Source: an uncultured Campylobacter sp.
Lineage (GTDB): Bacteria; Campylobacterota; Campylobacteria; Campylobacterales; Campylobacteraceae
Length of the DNA stretch: 20,997 bases
Direction of reading: 5' to 3'
Assembly: GCF_938045225.1 (NCBI RefSeq)
Contig: NZ_CALINL010000152.1
Coordinates: 1-20,997 of the forward strand
Part shown: positions 1-8,392 of the stretch, in pieces
Layout: the number at the start of each line of letters is the position of its first letter
Position numbering within the stretch: the stretch's first letter is position 1
Made by a program: the position numbers and the translations under genes
The notes under the pieces: generated by a model
What the model saw: the letters and a program-made list of their open reading frames with translations, nothing else
What the model was told of the DNA's origin: nothing
The model's database searches: none

Positions 1-398
1 AAATTTTGCGGCAAGCCAAATTCGCCAGCTTGCGCTTTCTGCAGTTTGACGCCATAAGGAGTATCTACGAAGCTTAAATTTTTATTCGCCCGTATCGGTG
101 CGCCGCCGTTTAGCTCAAAGCCGCTAACTGCGTAAAATTCGCACTCTTTCACGATGCTAATCGTCTTTAAAACGACGTAGGCGACCTTCACGCCCATAAA
201 GCTTCCCGGGCCGTTTGCGTAGATGATTTTTTGTAGATTAAATTTGCCGCCGTTTAAGATCTCGTCTATTATTTTTACAAGGGAGACGTCGGATTTTTTT
301 TCGCTAGAAATTTGCTCCATAAGCTCGCCGTTTTCGTCATAAATGCCAACGATTAGCGGCGAGCTAAGAGCGATAACTAAAATTTGGATATTTTTTAT
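1..398 (-). CDS. tsaB: TsaB, tRNA threonylcarbamoyladenosine (t6A) biosynthesis subunit, 3'-truncated by the window edge
   Basis: TsaB is the Kae1-like pseudo-ATPase partner of TsaD in making t6A37 on ANN-decoding tRNAs in the cytoplasm. The visible ~132 residues show the expected N-terminal LVIALSSPLIVGIYDENG-type strand and a central YANGPGSFMGVKVAY motif, which is the family signature (GPGSFTGxR in other bacteria). The gene lies directly downstream of lpxC, as in other campylobacters. The frame contains no ATG, GTG or TTG between the in-frame stop inside lpxC and a Met about 25 codons in, which would delete the first strand. The best start is ATA at 396-398. It overlaps the lpxC stop as ATAA and is preceded by an AAAAGG ribosome binding site 7 nt upstream. 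The C-terminus is outside the window. The family call is firm; the start is inferred. Confidence 0.85.
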   Translation of the reverse strand, partial: MKNIQILVIALSSPLIVGIYDENGELMEQISSEKKSDVSLVKIIDEILNGGKFNLQKIIYANGPGSFMGVKVAYVVLKTISIVKECEFYAVSGFELNGGAPIRANKNLSFVDTPYGVKLQKAQAGEFGLPQN

Positions 399-1279
399 GC
401 AAATACCTTTTGATATTCGCGCGCAAAATCGCCTTTTAGCGTGACGATTTCGTAGTTTTTATCGTCGCTTAGGATAGCTAGCGTTAGCTCGTGGTTTAGC
501 TCATGACTGCCCGCAAAGCTCGTATAGTCAGCCATCAATGGCGCACCCATCAGGCTTAGATCGCCGATCGCGTCTAAAATTTTATGACGAACGAATTCGT
601 TTTCAAAGCGCAGACCTTCGGGATTTAAAATTTTATTATCGTCGATAACCACGGCGTTATCTAGGCTGCCGCCGAGAGCTAAATTTTGCGCTCTTAGCAT
701 CTGCACGTCTTTTAAAAATCCAAACGTTCTAGCGCGCGCGATCTCCTCGATGTAGGCTTGTTTACTAAACTCAAACACGTTGTTTTGCTCGCCGATTATC
801 GGGTGGGCAAATTTGATAGTAAAGTCGAATTTCGGGTTATTCGACGGCGTTACTCTGGCGAATTTCCCGTTTTTATTTACTTCTACCGGGTGTTTGATTA
901 CGATTACTTTTTTGTCCGCGTCAAGCTCCGCCGTGCCGGCTTCATCGAGCATCATGCAGTAGCTTATCGCCGAGCCGTCCATGACTGGAACTTCGTTGGC
1001 GTCTAGGACGATACGGATGTTGTCGATGCCGTAGCCGTTTATCGCGCTAAGGAGATGTTCGATCGTCGAGACGTAGCCCTCTTTGCCGCCGATAACGGTA
1101 GCCATTTGAGTGTTTATCACATTTTTTGGCTCCGCTTTAAAGCTCACTCCGAGGTCTTTTCTGTAAAATATTATCCCCGAATTTGCACCGAGCGGCTCAA
1201 GCGTGATTTTTATCGGTTCGCCCTTGTGAAGTCCGATGCCTACGCCTTCTACGGCTGATTTTATAGTTGTTTGTTTCAA
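395..1279 (-). CDS. lpxC: UDP-3-O-acyl-N-acetylglucosamine deacetylase (lipid A biosynthesis)
   Basis: LpxC is the zinc-dependent deacetylase that commits UDP-3-O-acyl-GlcNAc to lipid A. The protein is 294 aa, the usual length, and shows IEHLLSAINGYGIDNIRI with its metal-ligand His, PVMDGSA, and the late HKILDAIGDL motif carrying the second His and the Asp ligand, followed by GSHELNHEL. I start at TTG 1277-1279 (protein MKQTTIKSAVEG...) rather than a TTG 14 codons upstream. The later start has an AAGGG Shine-Dalgarno 7 nt upstream and gives the N-terminus typical of campylobacters. The upstream TTG sits across the -10 box of the promoter, so it would not be usefully transcribed. The stop overlaps the probable tsaB start, suggesting translational coupling. 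Confidence 0.95.
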   Translation of the reverse strand: MKQTTIKSAVEGVGIGLHKGEPIKITLEPLGANSGIIFYRKDLGVSFKAEPKNVINTQMATVIGGKEGYVSTIEHLLSAINGYGIDNIRIVLDANEVPVMDGSAISYCMMLDEAGTAELDADKKVIVIKHPVEVNKNGKFARVTPSNNPKFDFTIKFAHPIIGEQNNVFEFSKQAYIEEIARARTFGFLKDVQMLRAQNLALGGSLDNAVVIDDNKILNPEGLRFENEFVRHKILDAIGDLSLMGAPLMADYTSFAGSHELNHELTLAILSDDKNYEIVTLKGDFAREYQKVFA

Positions 1280-1309
1280 ATTTTCGCCCTTATTTTTCTC
1301 ATTCTTGCC

Positions 1310-1315
1310 ATTATA
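1310..1315 (-). promoter_or_regulatory. -10 element (TATAAT) of the lpxC promoter
   Basis: On the minus strand a perfect TATAAT lies 31 nt upstream of the lpxC TTG start, in the 63-bp gap after the M23 peptidase gene, with a T-rich stretch before it as in Campylobacter sigma-70 promoters. This would give a leader of about 24 nt carrying the AAGGG ribosome binding site. It lets lpxC-tsaB be transcribed apart from tyrA and the M23 gene. No -35 box is evident, which is normal for this genus. Confidence 0.6.
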
Positions 1316-1342
1316 CAACAAATTTACAACAAAATGGCAAAT

Positions 1343-2710
1343 TTATTCGACCATTTTTTTGGCCGCGCTTAAAACGCCGGTGACGTTATCCTTCATCCAG
1401 CCGTTATCCATCCACTCTTCGGGGCGCACTTCTATGCCTTGCACCAGCATGCCAAAGTGCAAGTGATCGCCCATCGCTAAGCCCGTAACTCCGGTGTTTG
1501 CAATGATGTCGCCGGCCTTGACGGAGTCGCCTGCTTTGACGTTTAGCGAGCTGCAGTGCCCGTAGAGTGAAAATAGCCCGAATCCATGATTTATCAGGAT
1601 GTTGCGTCCATAAATGCCGTTATCTGCTGCAAATTCGACCGTGCCGTCGTTGTTAGCGACGATATCGGCTCTTTGCGTCGAGGCTAGGTCGATGCCCATG
1701 TGCCAGCTTTCGCTCACGTCTTTATCCTCAAAGGTATAATATCTGTGGTCGCCAAAGCTCGCTACAGCTTTGCCGTTTTTAAGCGGGTAAAATTTATTCA
1801 CGCTAAAATTTTCCGCCGCGTCTATTTCGACTTTTGCGGCGATTTGCGAGATTATTTTTTCATTTGCCTCGCGGAGATTTTCATTGACGAATTTCATCTT
1901 TTCCAGATTGCTCATTGCGTCATAATTTTTTGCGTATTGCTGCGCTAGTTCCGGGATTTTTTCGTTTAAAAATCTACTCTGACCGTCTAGTTTTATCTTT
2001 GAGGTGCGGTATTTTTTGTCTTGGTAGAAAAATCTTATCTTGCTTTTGGTTATATTTCCCGCCGCGTCAAGCGCCACGACATCGGCGCTAAACGAGCCTT
2101 GCTGTGCCGGCCAAGCGACTAAAGAAGCATAGTAGCCCTCTTTTACGAATTTGCTCGGGATAAATTTTTTACCGTAGTTCGTCTCGATATAGACCTCTTT
2201 TAGCATCTCGTCAGTCGCCTTAAACACGACCGTCGCGCTACCGCCTTTAGTGATGGCGTATGAGTGGTTTAGGATGTTTACGTCGGGTTTTTTGTTATCG
2301 ACGGTGATTTTGACCTCTTTTTTTTGCGTGTTGCCGAAGAAAAATCCCCATTTACTAGTATCGGTGGCCTCGATTACGATGTTGTAGATATCTTTTTGCG
2401 CGCCAAATCCTGTTTTGGGAAAGGTCAAATTTAAATCGACGATTTCAGACGGCGCTTCAAATTTTTGAGTCAATAAATTTACGCTGCCTTTTTCGTCTAT
2501 AAGCGAAATTTTAACTGATTTCACGCCGCCTTCGTCGGTTATTTTGATCGGCAGAGGAGAGGTTAGATTCCAGTAAATTTGATCTGAGATGGCTATACTT
2601 GGTGCTTCGCGTTCAAATGTTTTTGAGGTAAATAAAAAAGCTATCGCCGCAACTAAAAGTAAAATAATAACGCCGAAAAATATCAAATTCGGATTGCCGC
2701 GTCTTTTCAT
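1343..2710 (-). CDS. M23-family (LytM-type) peptidoglycan endopeptidase, membrane-anchored
   Basis: This 455-aa protein is a periplasmic peptidoglycan hydrolase candidate that would cleave peptide cross-links or side chains. It has one N-terminal signal-anchor helix (about residues 9-28), a long Ig-like/beta-rich periplasmic region (35-240), a helical stretch (250-300) and a C-terminal M23 domain. The zinc motifs are intact: HxxxD at His337/Asp341, HxH at His416/His418, and the conserved LYGH at His385. It should therefore be catalytically active, unlike degenerate LytM activators. The start is ATG with AGGAG about 6 nt upstream. It lies between tyrA and lpxC on the same strand, the position of the C. 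jejuni M23 gene Cj0131 (from memory). Relatives in helical Epsilonproteobacteria affect cell shape, but which shape peptidase this matches cannot be told from sequence alone. Confidence 0.9.
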   Translation of the reverse strand: MKRRGNPNLIFFGVIILLLVAAIAFLFTSKTFEREAPSIAISDQIYWNLTSPLPIKITDEGGVKSVKISLIDEKGSVNLLTQKFEAPSEIVDLNLTFPKTGFGAQKDIYNIVIEATDTSKWGFFFGNTQKKEVKITVDNKKPDVNILNHSYAITKGGSATVVFKATDEMLKEVYIETNYGKKFIPSKFVKEGYYASLVAWPAQQGSFSADVVALDAAGNITKSKIRFFYQDKKYRTSKIKLDGQSRFLNEKIPELAQQYAKNYDAMSNLEKMKFVNENLREANEKIISQIAAKVEIDAAENFSVNKFYPLKNGKAVASFGDHRYYTFEDKDVSESWHMGIDLASTQRADIVANNDGTVEFAADNGIYGRNILINHGFGLFSLYGHCSSLNVKAGDSVKAGDIIANTGVTGLAMGDHLHFGMLVQGIEVRPEEWMDNGWMKDNVTGVLSAAKKMVE

Positions 2711-2783
2711 AAAAATCTCCTAAATCTTAAAGAGACCGATTTTACTAAAAAGCGATAAATTTAAGGTAAATTTGCGCCTGAAT

Positions 2784-3614
2784 TTATAAAATTTCACGTA
2801 TTTTTCTAGCTTCTCCCATCCATTCTCGCAGCTCGTCCCACTGCTCGTTTTTGATTAAATTTTCGCATTCGTCAAGCTCTTTTTTGAAAAGGTCTATCGA
2901 ATTTATCAAATTTTGCTTGTTTTGTTTAAAGATATCCGTCCACATCACGGGCGAGCTTTTGGCGATCCTGATCATGCCGTTAAATCCCGTGCCACTTAGC
3001 GCGATGATATTTTTTTTGTTTTCCTTTTTTAGTACGCTGCTAGCTAGCGAAAAGCTGATAGCGTGGGGTAGGTGAGAGATGACGCTGGCGTGATGATCGT
3101 GCTCCGCCGCGCTCATAAAAATGATCTTCATGCCCAGGTGCGAAAACAGCTCGACCGAGCGCTTGACGTGCATCTCGCCGCTTTCTTTAAAGTCGCAAAT
3201 GGCTACGACGGCGTCTTTAAAAAGCCCAGAAAACGCGGCGGTCGGACCGGAGTACTCGGTGCCTGCCATCGGGTGAGCGGGGATGAAATTTTGCCTGATG
3301 CTCTCGGGTACGGCTTCGATTATTTTTTGCTTAGTGCTACCAAGATCGATGATGGTCGTGTTTTCGCCGATGCCTTCAAATTCTTTGACGATTTTTATGA
3401 TGCCTTCGACTGGGATGGCTAGAAATATCATATCGCACTTTTGCTTCATCTGCTCAAGGGTTAAAATTTCATGCACGAGGCCGAGCTGCATCGCCTGTTT
3501 TTCGTGCTCTTTGCTTAGATCCATGCCGCTAACGCAGCTGATTAGTTTTTCGTTTTTTAGGCTAAGACCTAGCGAGCCGCCGATGAGTCCTAGGCCTACG
3601 ATACCGATTTTCAT
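2784..3614 (-). CDS. tyrA: Prephenate dehydrogenase
   Basis: TyrA oxidatively decarboxylates prephenate to 4-hydroxyphenylpyruvate with NAD+ for tyrosine synthesis. The 276-aa protein has an N-terminal Rossmann fold with GLGLIGGSLG at residues 7-16, the HPMAGTEYSG motif around His114 that contacts substrate, and the EHDHHASVISHLPH helix (171-184) typical of the family. It ends without an ACT domain and has no chorismate mutase fusion, so it is the short monofunctional form. The start is ATG at 3612-3614 with AAGGC about 6 nt upstream. The gene diverges from bamA, with only 80 bp between the two starts, and is followed 73 bp downstream by the M23 gene. Confidence 0.95.
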   Translation of the reverse strand: MKIGIVGLGLIGGSLGLSLKNEKLISCVSGMDLSKEHEKQAMQLGLVHEILTLEQMKQKCDMIFLAIPVEGIIKIVKEFEGIGENTTIIDLGSTKQKIIEAVPESIRQNFIPAHPMAGTEYSGPTAAFSGLFKDAVVAICDFKESGEMHVKRSVELFSHLGMKIIFMSAAEHDHHASVISHLPHAISFSLASSVLKKENKKNIIALSGTGFNGMIRIAKSSPVMWTDIFKQNKQNLINSIDLFKKELDECENLIKNEQWDELREWMGEARKIREIL

Positions 3615-3657
3615 AAATTCGCCTTTTAAATTTATATTGTTTAAAAATAAAATGTGC

Positions 3658-3664
3658 TATTATA
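3658..3664. promoter_or_regulatory. Overlapping divergent -10 elements for tyrA and bamA
   Basis: The heptamer TATTATA in the 80-bp tyrA/bamA gap reads as TATTAT on the plus strand (3658-3663) and as a perfect TATAAT on the minus strand (3659-3664). The minus-strand copy is directly preceded by TG. The plus-strand start point would fall near 3670, about 25 nt from the bamA ATG. The minus-strand start point would fall near 3652, about 38 nt from the tyrA ATG. Both leaders would keep their ribosome binding sites. The assignment is by motif and spacing only. Confidence 0.5.
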
Positions 3665-3694
3665 CAGCCTTATCATCATTTTTAGGTTAAATCA

Positions 3695-5965
3695 ATGAAA
3701 AAAAGCGTTTTTCTACTACTTTTGGGCGCAGTTTTGGCGAATGCCGAGCAGATAACTTCCATAAATTTTAAAGGTCTCGTGCATCTGTCTCCAGAAACTG
3801 CAAAGGAGATAATGGGGCTAAAAGTCGGAGACGAGCTAAATGTCGATAGCACGGATAGGGCGATCGCAAAGCTGTTTAGACAGGGCTATTTCGACGATAT
3901 CTACATCGAAAACAAGGGCGGCGACGTGACCGTAACGGTAAAAGAAAAGCCTAGCATCGCTCGTATCGATATCAAAGGCGTAGTGACTAACGATAAAACC
4001 GCCATCGACGGACTAATCAACATCAAGCAAGGCAATATGTACGACGAGTTAGCCATCGAGCGCGCAAAAGAGCGCATCAGGCAGTACTACGAGTCAAAAG
4101 GCTACTTCGACACGGTCATAGACGTAACAAAAGAGCCGGTGGCAGGCAATGAAAGCAGTCTTTTTGTCACGATGAACATAAACCGCGGCGAAAATATCAT
4201 AATAGAAAACGTAAATTTAGTCGGCGCAAAGCTTTTTGATTATGATGACGTAGAGCCTGTGGTGGCGAACAAAGAGCGCGAATTTATGGGTTGGATGTGG
4301 GGCAGAAACGACGGCAAGGTTAAGCTTTTCGAGCTACCGAACGATCCTGCGAGAATCCAAGATAAATACTACCAAAAAGGCTACCTAGACGCCACCGTCT
4401 CAAACCCGTATCTAAACGCCTATATGGATAACTACACCGCAGACCTCACCTACTACGTGACCGAGGGCGAGCAGTATAGGGTATCTAGCGTAGATATCGA
4501 AGCGCCTGAGTTTTTAGAGCTTGATAAAGAGAAAATTTTAAAAGACTTTAGGCTGGAAAGCGGCGACGTGATGAACTCCGCTCGCCTAAGACAAGATATG
4601 AAAAAGCTCGACGATATGGTAGCGGATAAGGGCTATGCGTTTGTAAGGATAAATCCAAAAACCGAGAAAAACGTCGAGGACAAGACTGTTAGTATCGTCT
4701 ATGAGGTTTTACCGGACGAAAAAGTATATATAAGAAACGTGCAAATTTCAGGTAACGATAGAACCGTAGATAGAGTCGTCAGACGCGAGCTATACCTCAC
4801 GGAGGGAAATTTATACAGTAGAACCGACCTGCAAGACAGCAAGGACGCTCTAAGGCGAACGAGCTATTTTGACGAGGTTGAGATCGAGGAGCAGCGCGTC
4901 GGAGCAAACCAAGTTGATCTGCTCGTAAAAGTAAAAGAAGCCTCCACCGGCTCTATTAGCGGCGGTATCGGCTACGGCAGCTCGGACGGCTTGCTACTTA
5001 ACGCGAGCGTGTCGGATACGAACGTATTTGGTAGCGGTATGAAGGGCGTCATAAGCGTGGATAGAAGCGACAACGAGCTCTCAGGTCAGATAGGTTTAAC
5101 CAACCCGCGCCTTTTTGACTCAGAGTACAGCCTTGGCGGTACTCTTTATGCTAACGACTATAGCTGGAATAACTACGACGAGAAATCATACGGTCTAAAC
5201 GTCGTCGTGGGTAGAAAACTAACTAGAAATCTAAGCGCGTCTTTGGGTTATATAATCGAACAGAGCCGTATTAGCGGACTTAGCGACGTGCTAAAAACCG
5301 TCGGGTACAAAGACGGCAAGAGCCTAAAAAGCTCGCTCATACCGTCTATTACATATAACAGCACGGATGATTATTACCTGCCTCGCACCGGTATCATCGC
5401 AAGCACTAGCCTAGAGTTTGCGGGCGTGGGCGGCGATGAGAAATTTTTAAAGAGTAGAACGAATTTCAACTGGTATCAGGGCATCAGAGAGTGGGTGGAC
5501 TACGACCTTATTTTCAGGTTTAAATCAAGCTTCGGTAAAATTTGGGATCGCGGCTGGGTGCCTATCAACGAGAGACTATATCTAGGCGGTATCAGAAATC
5601 TACGCGGTTTTGAGAGCAGAACCGTCTCTCCTAAAGTCAAAGTCTCTAGCGGCAGCTGGTATGAGACGGGCGGCGATATGTCGTTTAATAGCTCGGCCGA
5701 GCTTAGCTTCCCGCTAATAGAGCGCGTAAAGATGCGTGGCGTGCTGTTCTTTGACTACGGCGTGATCCACGGCAAGATCGCAAACGTCACGGCTCCGGGC
5801 ATCGTAGATCATATCGACGGACGCATCAGCAGATACAGTGCGGGCGCCGGTATCGAGTGGGTAACGCCTATGGGACCGTTACAACTAATCTTTGCCAAAC
5901 CGCTCAAAAAGCAAGACGGCGACGATACGAGTACGTTTGAATTTACTATCGGACAACGTTTCTAA
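3695..5965 (+). CDS. bamA: Outer membrane protein assembly factor BamA
   Basis: BamA is the central Omp85-family insertase that folds beta-barrel proteins into the outer membrane. The 756-aa precursor has a signal peptide with a likely cleavage site after ANA (residue 17), then POTRA repeats over roughly residues 18-420, then a 16-strand barrel. The barrel carries the conserved loop-6 RGF motif at Arg637-Gly638-Phe639 inside RNLRGFE, and the chain ends in an aromatic residue (GQRF), the outer membrane C-terminal signature. The length matches campylobacterial homologues. The ATG has only a weak AGG-type ribosome binding site (TTTAGG). It is a single-gene unit closed by the terminator at 5975, divergent from tyrA. 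Confidence 0.97.
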   Translation: MKKSVFLLLLGAVLANAEQITSINFKGLVHLSPETAKEIMGLKVGDELNVDSTDRAIAKLFRQGYFDDIYIENKGGDVTVTVKEKPSIARIDIKGVVTNDKTAIDGLINIKQGNMYDELAIERAKERIRQYYESKGYFDTVIDVTKEPVAGNESSLFVTMNINRGENIIIENVNLVGAKLFDYDDVEPVVANKEREFMGWMWGRNDGKVKLFELPNDPARIQDKYYQKGYLDATVSNPYLNAYMDNYTADLTYYVTEGEQYRVSSVDIEAPEFLELDKEKILKDFRLESGDVMNSARLRQDMKKLDDMVADKGYAFVRINPKTEKNVEDKTVSIVYEVLPDEKVYIRNVQISGNDRTVDRVVRRELYLTEGNLYSRTDLQDSKDALRRTSYFDEVEIEEQRVGANQVDLLVKVKEASTGSISGGIGYGSSDGLLLNASVSDTNVFGSGMKGVISVDRSDNELSGQIGLTNPRLFDSEYSLGGTLYANDYSWNNYDEKSYGLNVVVGRKLTRNLSASLGYIIEQSRISGLSDVLKTVGYKDGKSLKSSLIPSITYNSTDDYYLPRTGIIASTSLEFAGVGGDEKFLKSRTNFNWYQGIREWVDYDLIFRFKSSFGKIWDRGWVPINERLYLGGIRNLRGFESRTVSPKVKVSSGSWYETGGDMSFNSSAELSFPLIERVKMRGVLFFDYGVIHGKIANVTAPGIVDHIDGRISRYSAGAGIEWVTPMGPLQLIFAKPLKKQDGDDTSTFEFTIGQRF

Positions 5966-5974
5966 TATTACAAT

Positions 5975-6008
5975 AAAACGGCGTTTTGGTTTATAAGACG
6001 CCGTTTTT
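5975..6008 (+). terminator. Rho-independent terminator after bamA, possibly bidirectional
   Basis: Perfect 10-bp arms AAAACGGCGT (5975-5984) and ACGCCGTTTT (5998-6007) flank a 13-nt loop that can pair further, and the hairpin ends in a run of five T. It starts 9 nt after the bamA stop. On the minus strand the arm also ends in TTTT, so it could stop leftward transcription arriving from the broken gene at 6132-7092. Confidence 0.85.
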
Positions 6009-6131
6009 AACTTTCTATCCATAAATACAGCTTTTATCTCGATATAAATTTACAGTAAATTTTGCCTTATTTGCGTTGCGATTTAAATTTATCTATAAAA
6101 TCCCCAATCATCTAAGCCGTCAAATTTGCCC

Positions 6132-7092
6132 TCACTTAAAAATATCAAGGTTCAAATTTAACTCGTCTATGATAGATAAAAAATCTGAAATTTCCTTTTT
6201 TATCCGCACGGCGTCCTCAAGGCTAGGCGACGGCGAAAAGAGCGTCGTCTCAAATTTATTTTCCGCTCCGTTTAAAAATAGGTAAAATTTATCGTCCATA
6301 AACGCAGCGCTCACTCCCATGTCTCCTGCAAATTTTTCCTTTAGCTCGTACAAACGTCTCATAAACGTAGGAGTCAAAAGATATCTTGCTTCAACCTTAT
6401 CGTCCGTAAAACTCTAAATTAATCGTTAAAAAGAGTATCGTCCATCTGCTCTTTTTCGCCTAAAAATTTAGTGTTTAGAGTGCGACTTGCCACTATCGTT
6501 TGACCATTAAATTTCTTATAAAACTCGCAGACCAAGACCGAGCCGCTAAAGGCCTGCATATCCTTCATTGACTCCCACGCAAAAATTATCGCGGAGAGTA
6601 AATTTAATGTCGCCGAGTCGCCTAAATTTAGCTTCGAGTCATTTGGGATATCGATCGCTTCGCTGAGACTAAATTTGACGCCATTATAAATGCCGCTGAT
6701 TTGATCTTCGGCGCGAAATCTGTCGCGTGAATAAATATTGATTTCTCTAAATTCTTTTTCGGTTATGCCTGCTTGGGGATCGTATTTAAAGGTTGGATTT
6801 ACGTCTTTTATCGCAATGCGAATGAACGTATTTTTAAAAAACTCGTATAATCTTTTTCTGCATCTAGCGCATAGTATGCGGATATGTTAATAGCAAGAAT
6901 GATAAACGGGAAATAGACGGCTGCAAATAAATCTCTAGCTCCGCTGCTGTCGAATATATACATAACGATCTCACCTCCTATCAAAAGCACGCCGAAAGTA
7001 AAGAAGAGTCCAAGAATTACGCTTTTAATATATCGCCTTTTGCATTCGCTTTGCTTTTTTGCGGTTGCCTCTATGGCTTCGTTTATGTTCAA
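6132..7092 (-). pseudogene. Broken DUF3137-type membrane protein gene (two frameshifts and one nonsense codon)
   Basis: Three minus-strand fragments join into one protein of about 320 aa, the usual size of campylobacterial DUF3137 proteins of unknown function. Fragment 1 (from TTG 7090-7092, with GAGG upstream) has two membrane helices near residues 24-48 and 58-80. At the T6/A5 run (plus 6831-6841) one base is missing: restoring it continues the frame from KDYTSF into IRIAIKDVNPTFKYDP and on for about 130 codons. That stretch ends at a TAA (6419-6421) where GAA would read NDEFRV. A further single-base loss near 6405-6412 then shifts into the frame of DDKVEARYLLTP and the last ~95 residues. 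Fragments joined after repair read as one domain without gaps, so this is a decayed gene, not three small genes. The family name is from recognition of the conserved pieces and is moderately sure. Confidence 0.8.
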
Positions 7093-7222
7093 ATTTTGCC
7101 TCTTTTGGGGTTTTACGTTTGGAGCGAATCTTAGCGAAATTTACGCTGTAAGGGTGCGGGTTTGGAGATCAAAATAGTAAAAATAAGTCGCTAAATTTAA
7201 AAATCAGCCGCGCAAATTTTAG

Positions 7223-7228
7223 TATAAT
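7223..7228 (+). promoter_or_regulatory. -10 element (TATAAT) of the ribD promoter
   Basis: A perfect TATAAT lies 32 nt before the ribD ATG, in an AT-rich stretch. It predicts a start point near 7235 and a leader of about 20 nt containing the AGG-type ribosome binding site at 7244-7246. The leader is too short for an FMN riboswitch, and none is visible upstream. Confidence 0.6.
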
Positions 7229-7254
7229 ACCCCAAATTTAACTAGGCGGCAGCG

Positions 7255-8346
7255 ATGATAAACGACGAATTTTACATGTCTCTAGCGATAAAAAAGGCTT
7301 GGGAGTTTCAAATTTTAACCTATCCAAATCCAGCCGTCGGTTGTGTGGTTTTAGACGCCGGCGGCAGGCTGCTTTCAGTCGCCACGCATAAAAAGGCGGG
7401 CTTTTTACACGCCGAGCCAAGCGCGATTCTTTTGGCGCTTTGCAAAAAAAGCGAGGCATTTTTGAGCGATTTTTTGCGCGAGTATAACGCGGCTTTTGGT
7501 GTAAAATTTGAAAACGCGGCCGAGCTTGAAAATGCGGACTTACAGCCAAATTTCACCTACGAATACATCCTGCAAAATCACGGCGATCTGCTAAAAGGCG
7601 CCAAGGCCTACGTGACGCTCGAGCCATGTGCTCACCGCGGTAAAACTCCGCCTTGTGCCGAGCTTTTAAAGCAGCTAAAATTTGCCGAAGTCGTTATCGC
7701 TAGAGGCGACGAAAATGCCGTAGCAAGCGGCGGTGCGGATATCCTGAAAAGCGGCGGCGTAGCGGTCAAATTTGGTGTGCTAAGGCGTGAGGCGGATGAG
7801 CTGGTAGAGCCGTTTCTAACGTGGCAGAGGGGGAATTTTAGCTTTTTCAAGCTCGCCCTTAGCGCAAACGGCGTTGCAGTAGGTACCGCGCAGAGCAAGA
7901 TCATCTCAAATTTAGCTAGCCGCACCCACTCTCACCGCCTTCGCAGCGCGGCCGAGCTGCTAGTTATCGGCGGAGCCACCGTCCGCACCGACCGCCCGAG
8001 GCTCGATACCAGGCTGATAGAGCGCGGCAAAAATCCAAACGTGATGATCTACTCGCGCGCGCGAGAGTTTGATGCGTCTATACCGCTTTTTGGCGTGATG
8101 GGCAGGAGCGTGCGCGTAACAAACGACATAAATGAAGCTTTCGCGCCGCGCTTAACGATGTTTGAGGGGGGCGAAAACGCGCTAAAAGCCCTAGACGAAC
8201 GCGTAAAATGGCTACTGCTCTACCGCTCTAGCGAGTTTTTGGACGCGCCCGCGGTAAGGCTAAATTTAAAACTCAAACCGCTATTTCACGGCGAGCTTGG
8301 CGGCGACGTTTACGGATGGTATAGGATCGAGCGGGATTTAGGCTAG
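7255..8346 (+). CDS. ribD: Bifunctional riboflavin biosynthesis deaminase/reductase RibD
   Basis: RibD deaminates 2,5-diamino-6-ribosylamino-pyrimidinone phosphate and then reduces the sugar in riboflavin synthesis. The 363-aa protein has an N-terminal CMP/dCMP-deaminase-like domain with zinc motif HAE (His52, Glu54) and PCAHRGKTPPC (Cys125, Cys134). A C-terminal reductase domain follows, with LALSANG, SKIISN, a THSHRLR motif near 224-230 and GATVRTDRP. Between HAE and the second zinc motif there is a spacer of about 70 residues, far longer than the ~40 of E. coli RibD; the same extension is remembered from other campylobacters. ATG start with AGGCGG 9 nt upstream. It is followed 46 bp later by thiF, so two vitamin genes may be co-transcribed. 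Confidence 0.95.
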   Translation: MINDEFYMSLAIKKAWEFQILTYPNPAVGCVVLDAGGRLLSVATHKKAGFLHAEPSAILLALCKKSEAFLSDFLREYNAAFGVKFENAAELENADLQPNFTYEYILQNHGDLLKGAKAYVTLEPCAHRGKTPPCAELLKQLKFAEVVIARGDENAVASGGADILKSGGVAVKFGVLRREADELVEPFLTWQRGNFSFFKLALSANGVAVGTAQSKIISNLASRTHSHRLRSAAELLVIGGATVRTDRPRLDTRLIERGKNPNVMIYSRAREFDASIPLFGVMGRSVRVTNDINEAFAPRLTMFEGGENALKALDERVKWLLLYRSSEFLDAPAVRLNLKLKPLFHGELGGDVYGWYRIERDLG

Positions 8347-8392
8347 AGCGCGTCAAATTTGCGCTATGATTTTGTAAATTTAAAGGAGAAAA

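Noticed and set aside
6831..6841. Programmed ribosomal frameshifting at the T6/A5 run in the DUF3137-type gene
   Set aside because: The same gene also carries a nonsense codon and another frameshift further on, so recoding at this one site could not yield a full protein.
7093..7254. FMN riboswitch upstream of ribD
   Set aside because: The predicted leader is only about 20 nt and no conserved RFN-element segments are visible in the gap.
8164..8174. Run of six G in ribD as a phase-variable tract
   Set aside because: Campylobacter phase-variable tracts are normally eight or more G; six is too short and ribD is a metabolic gene.
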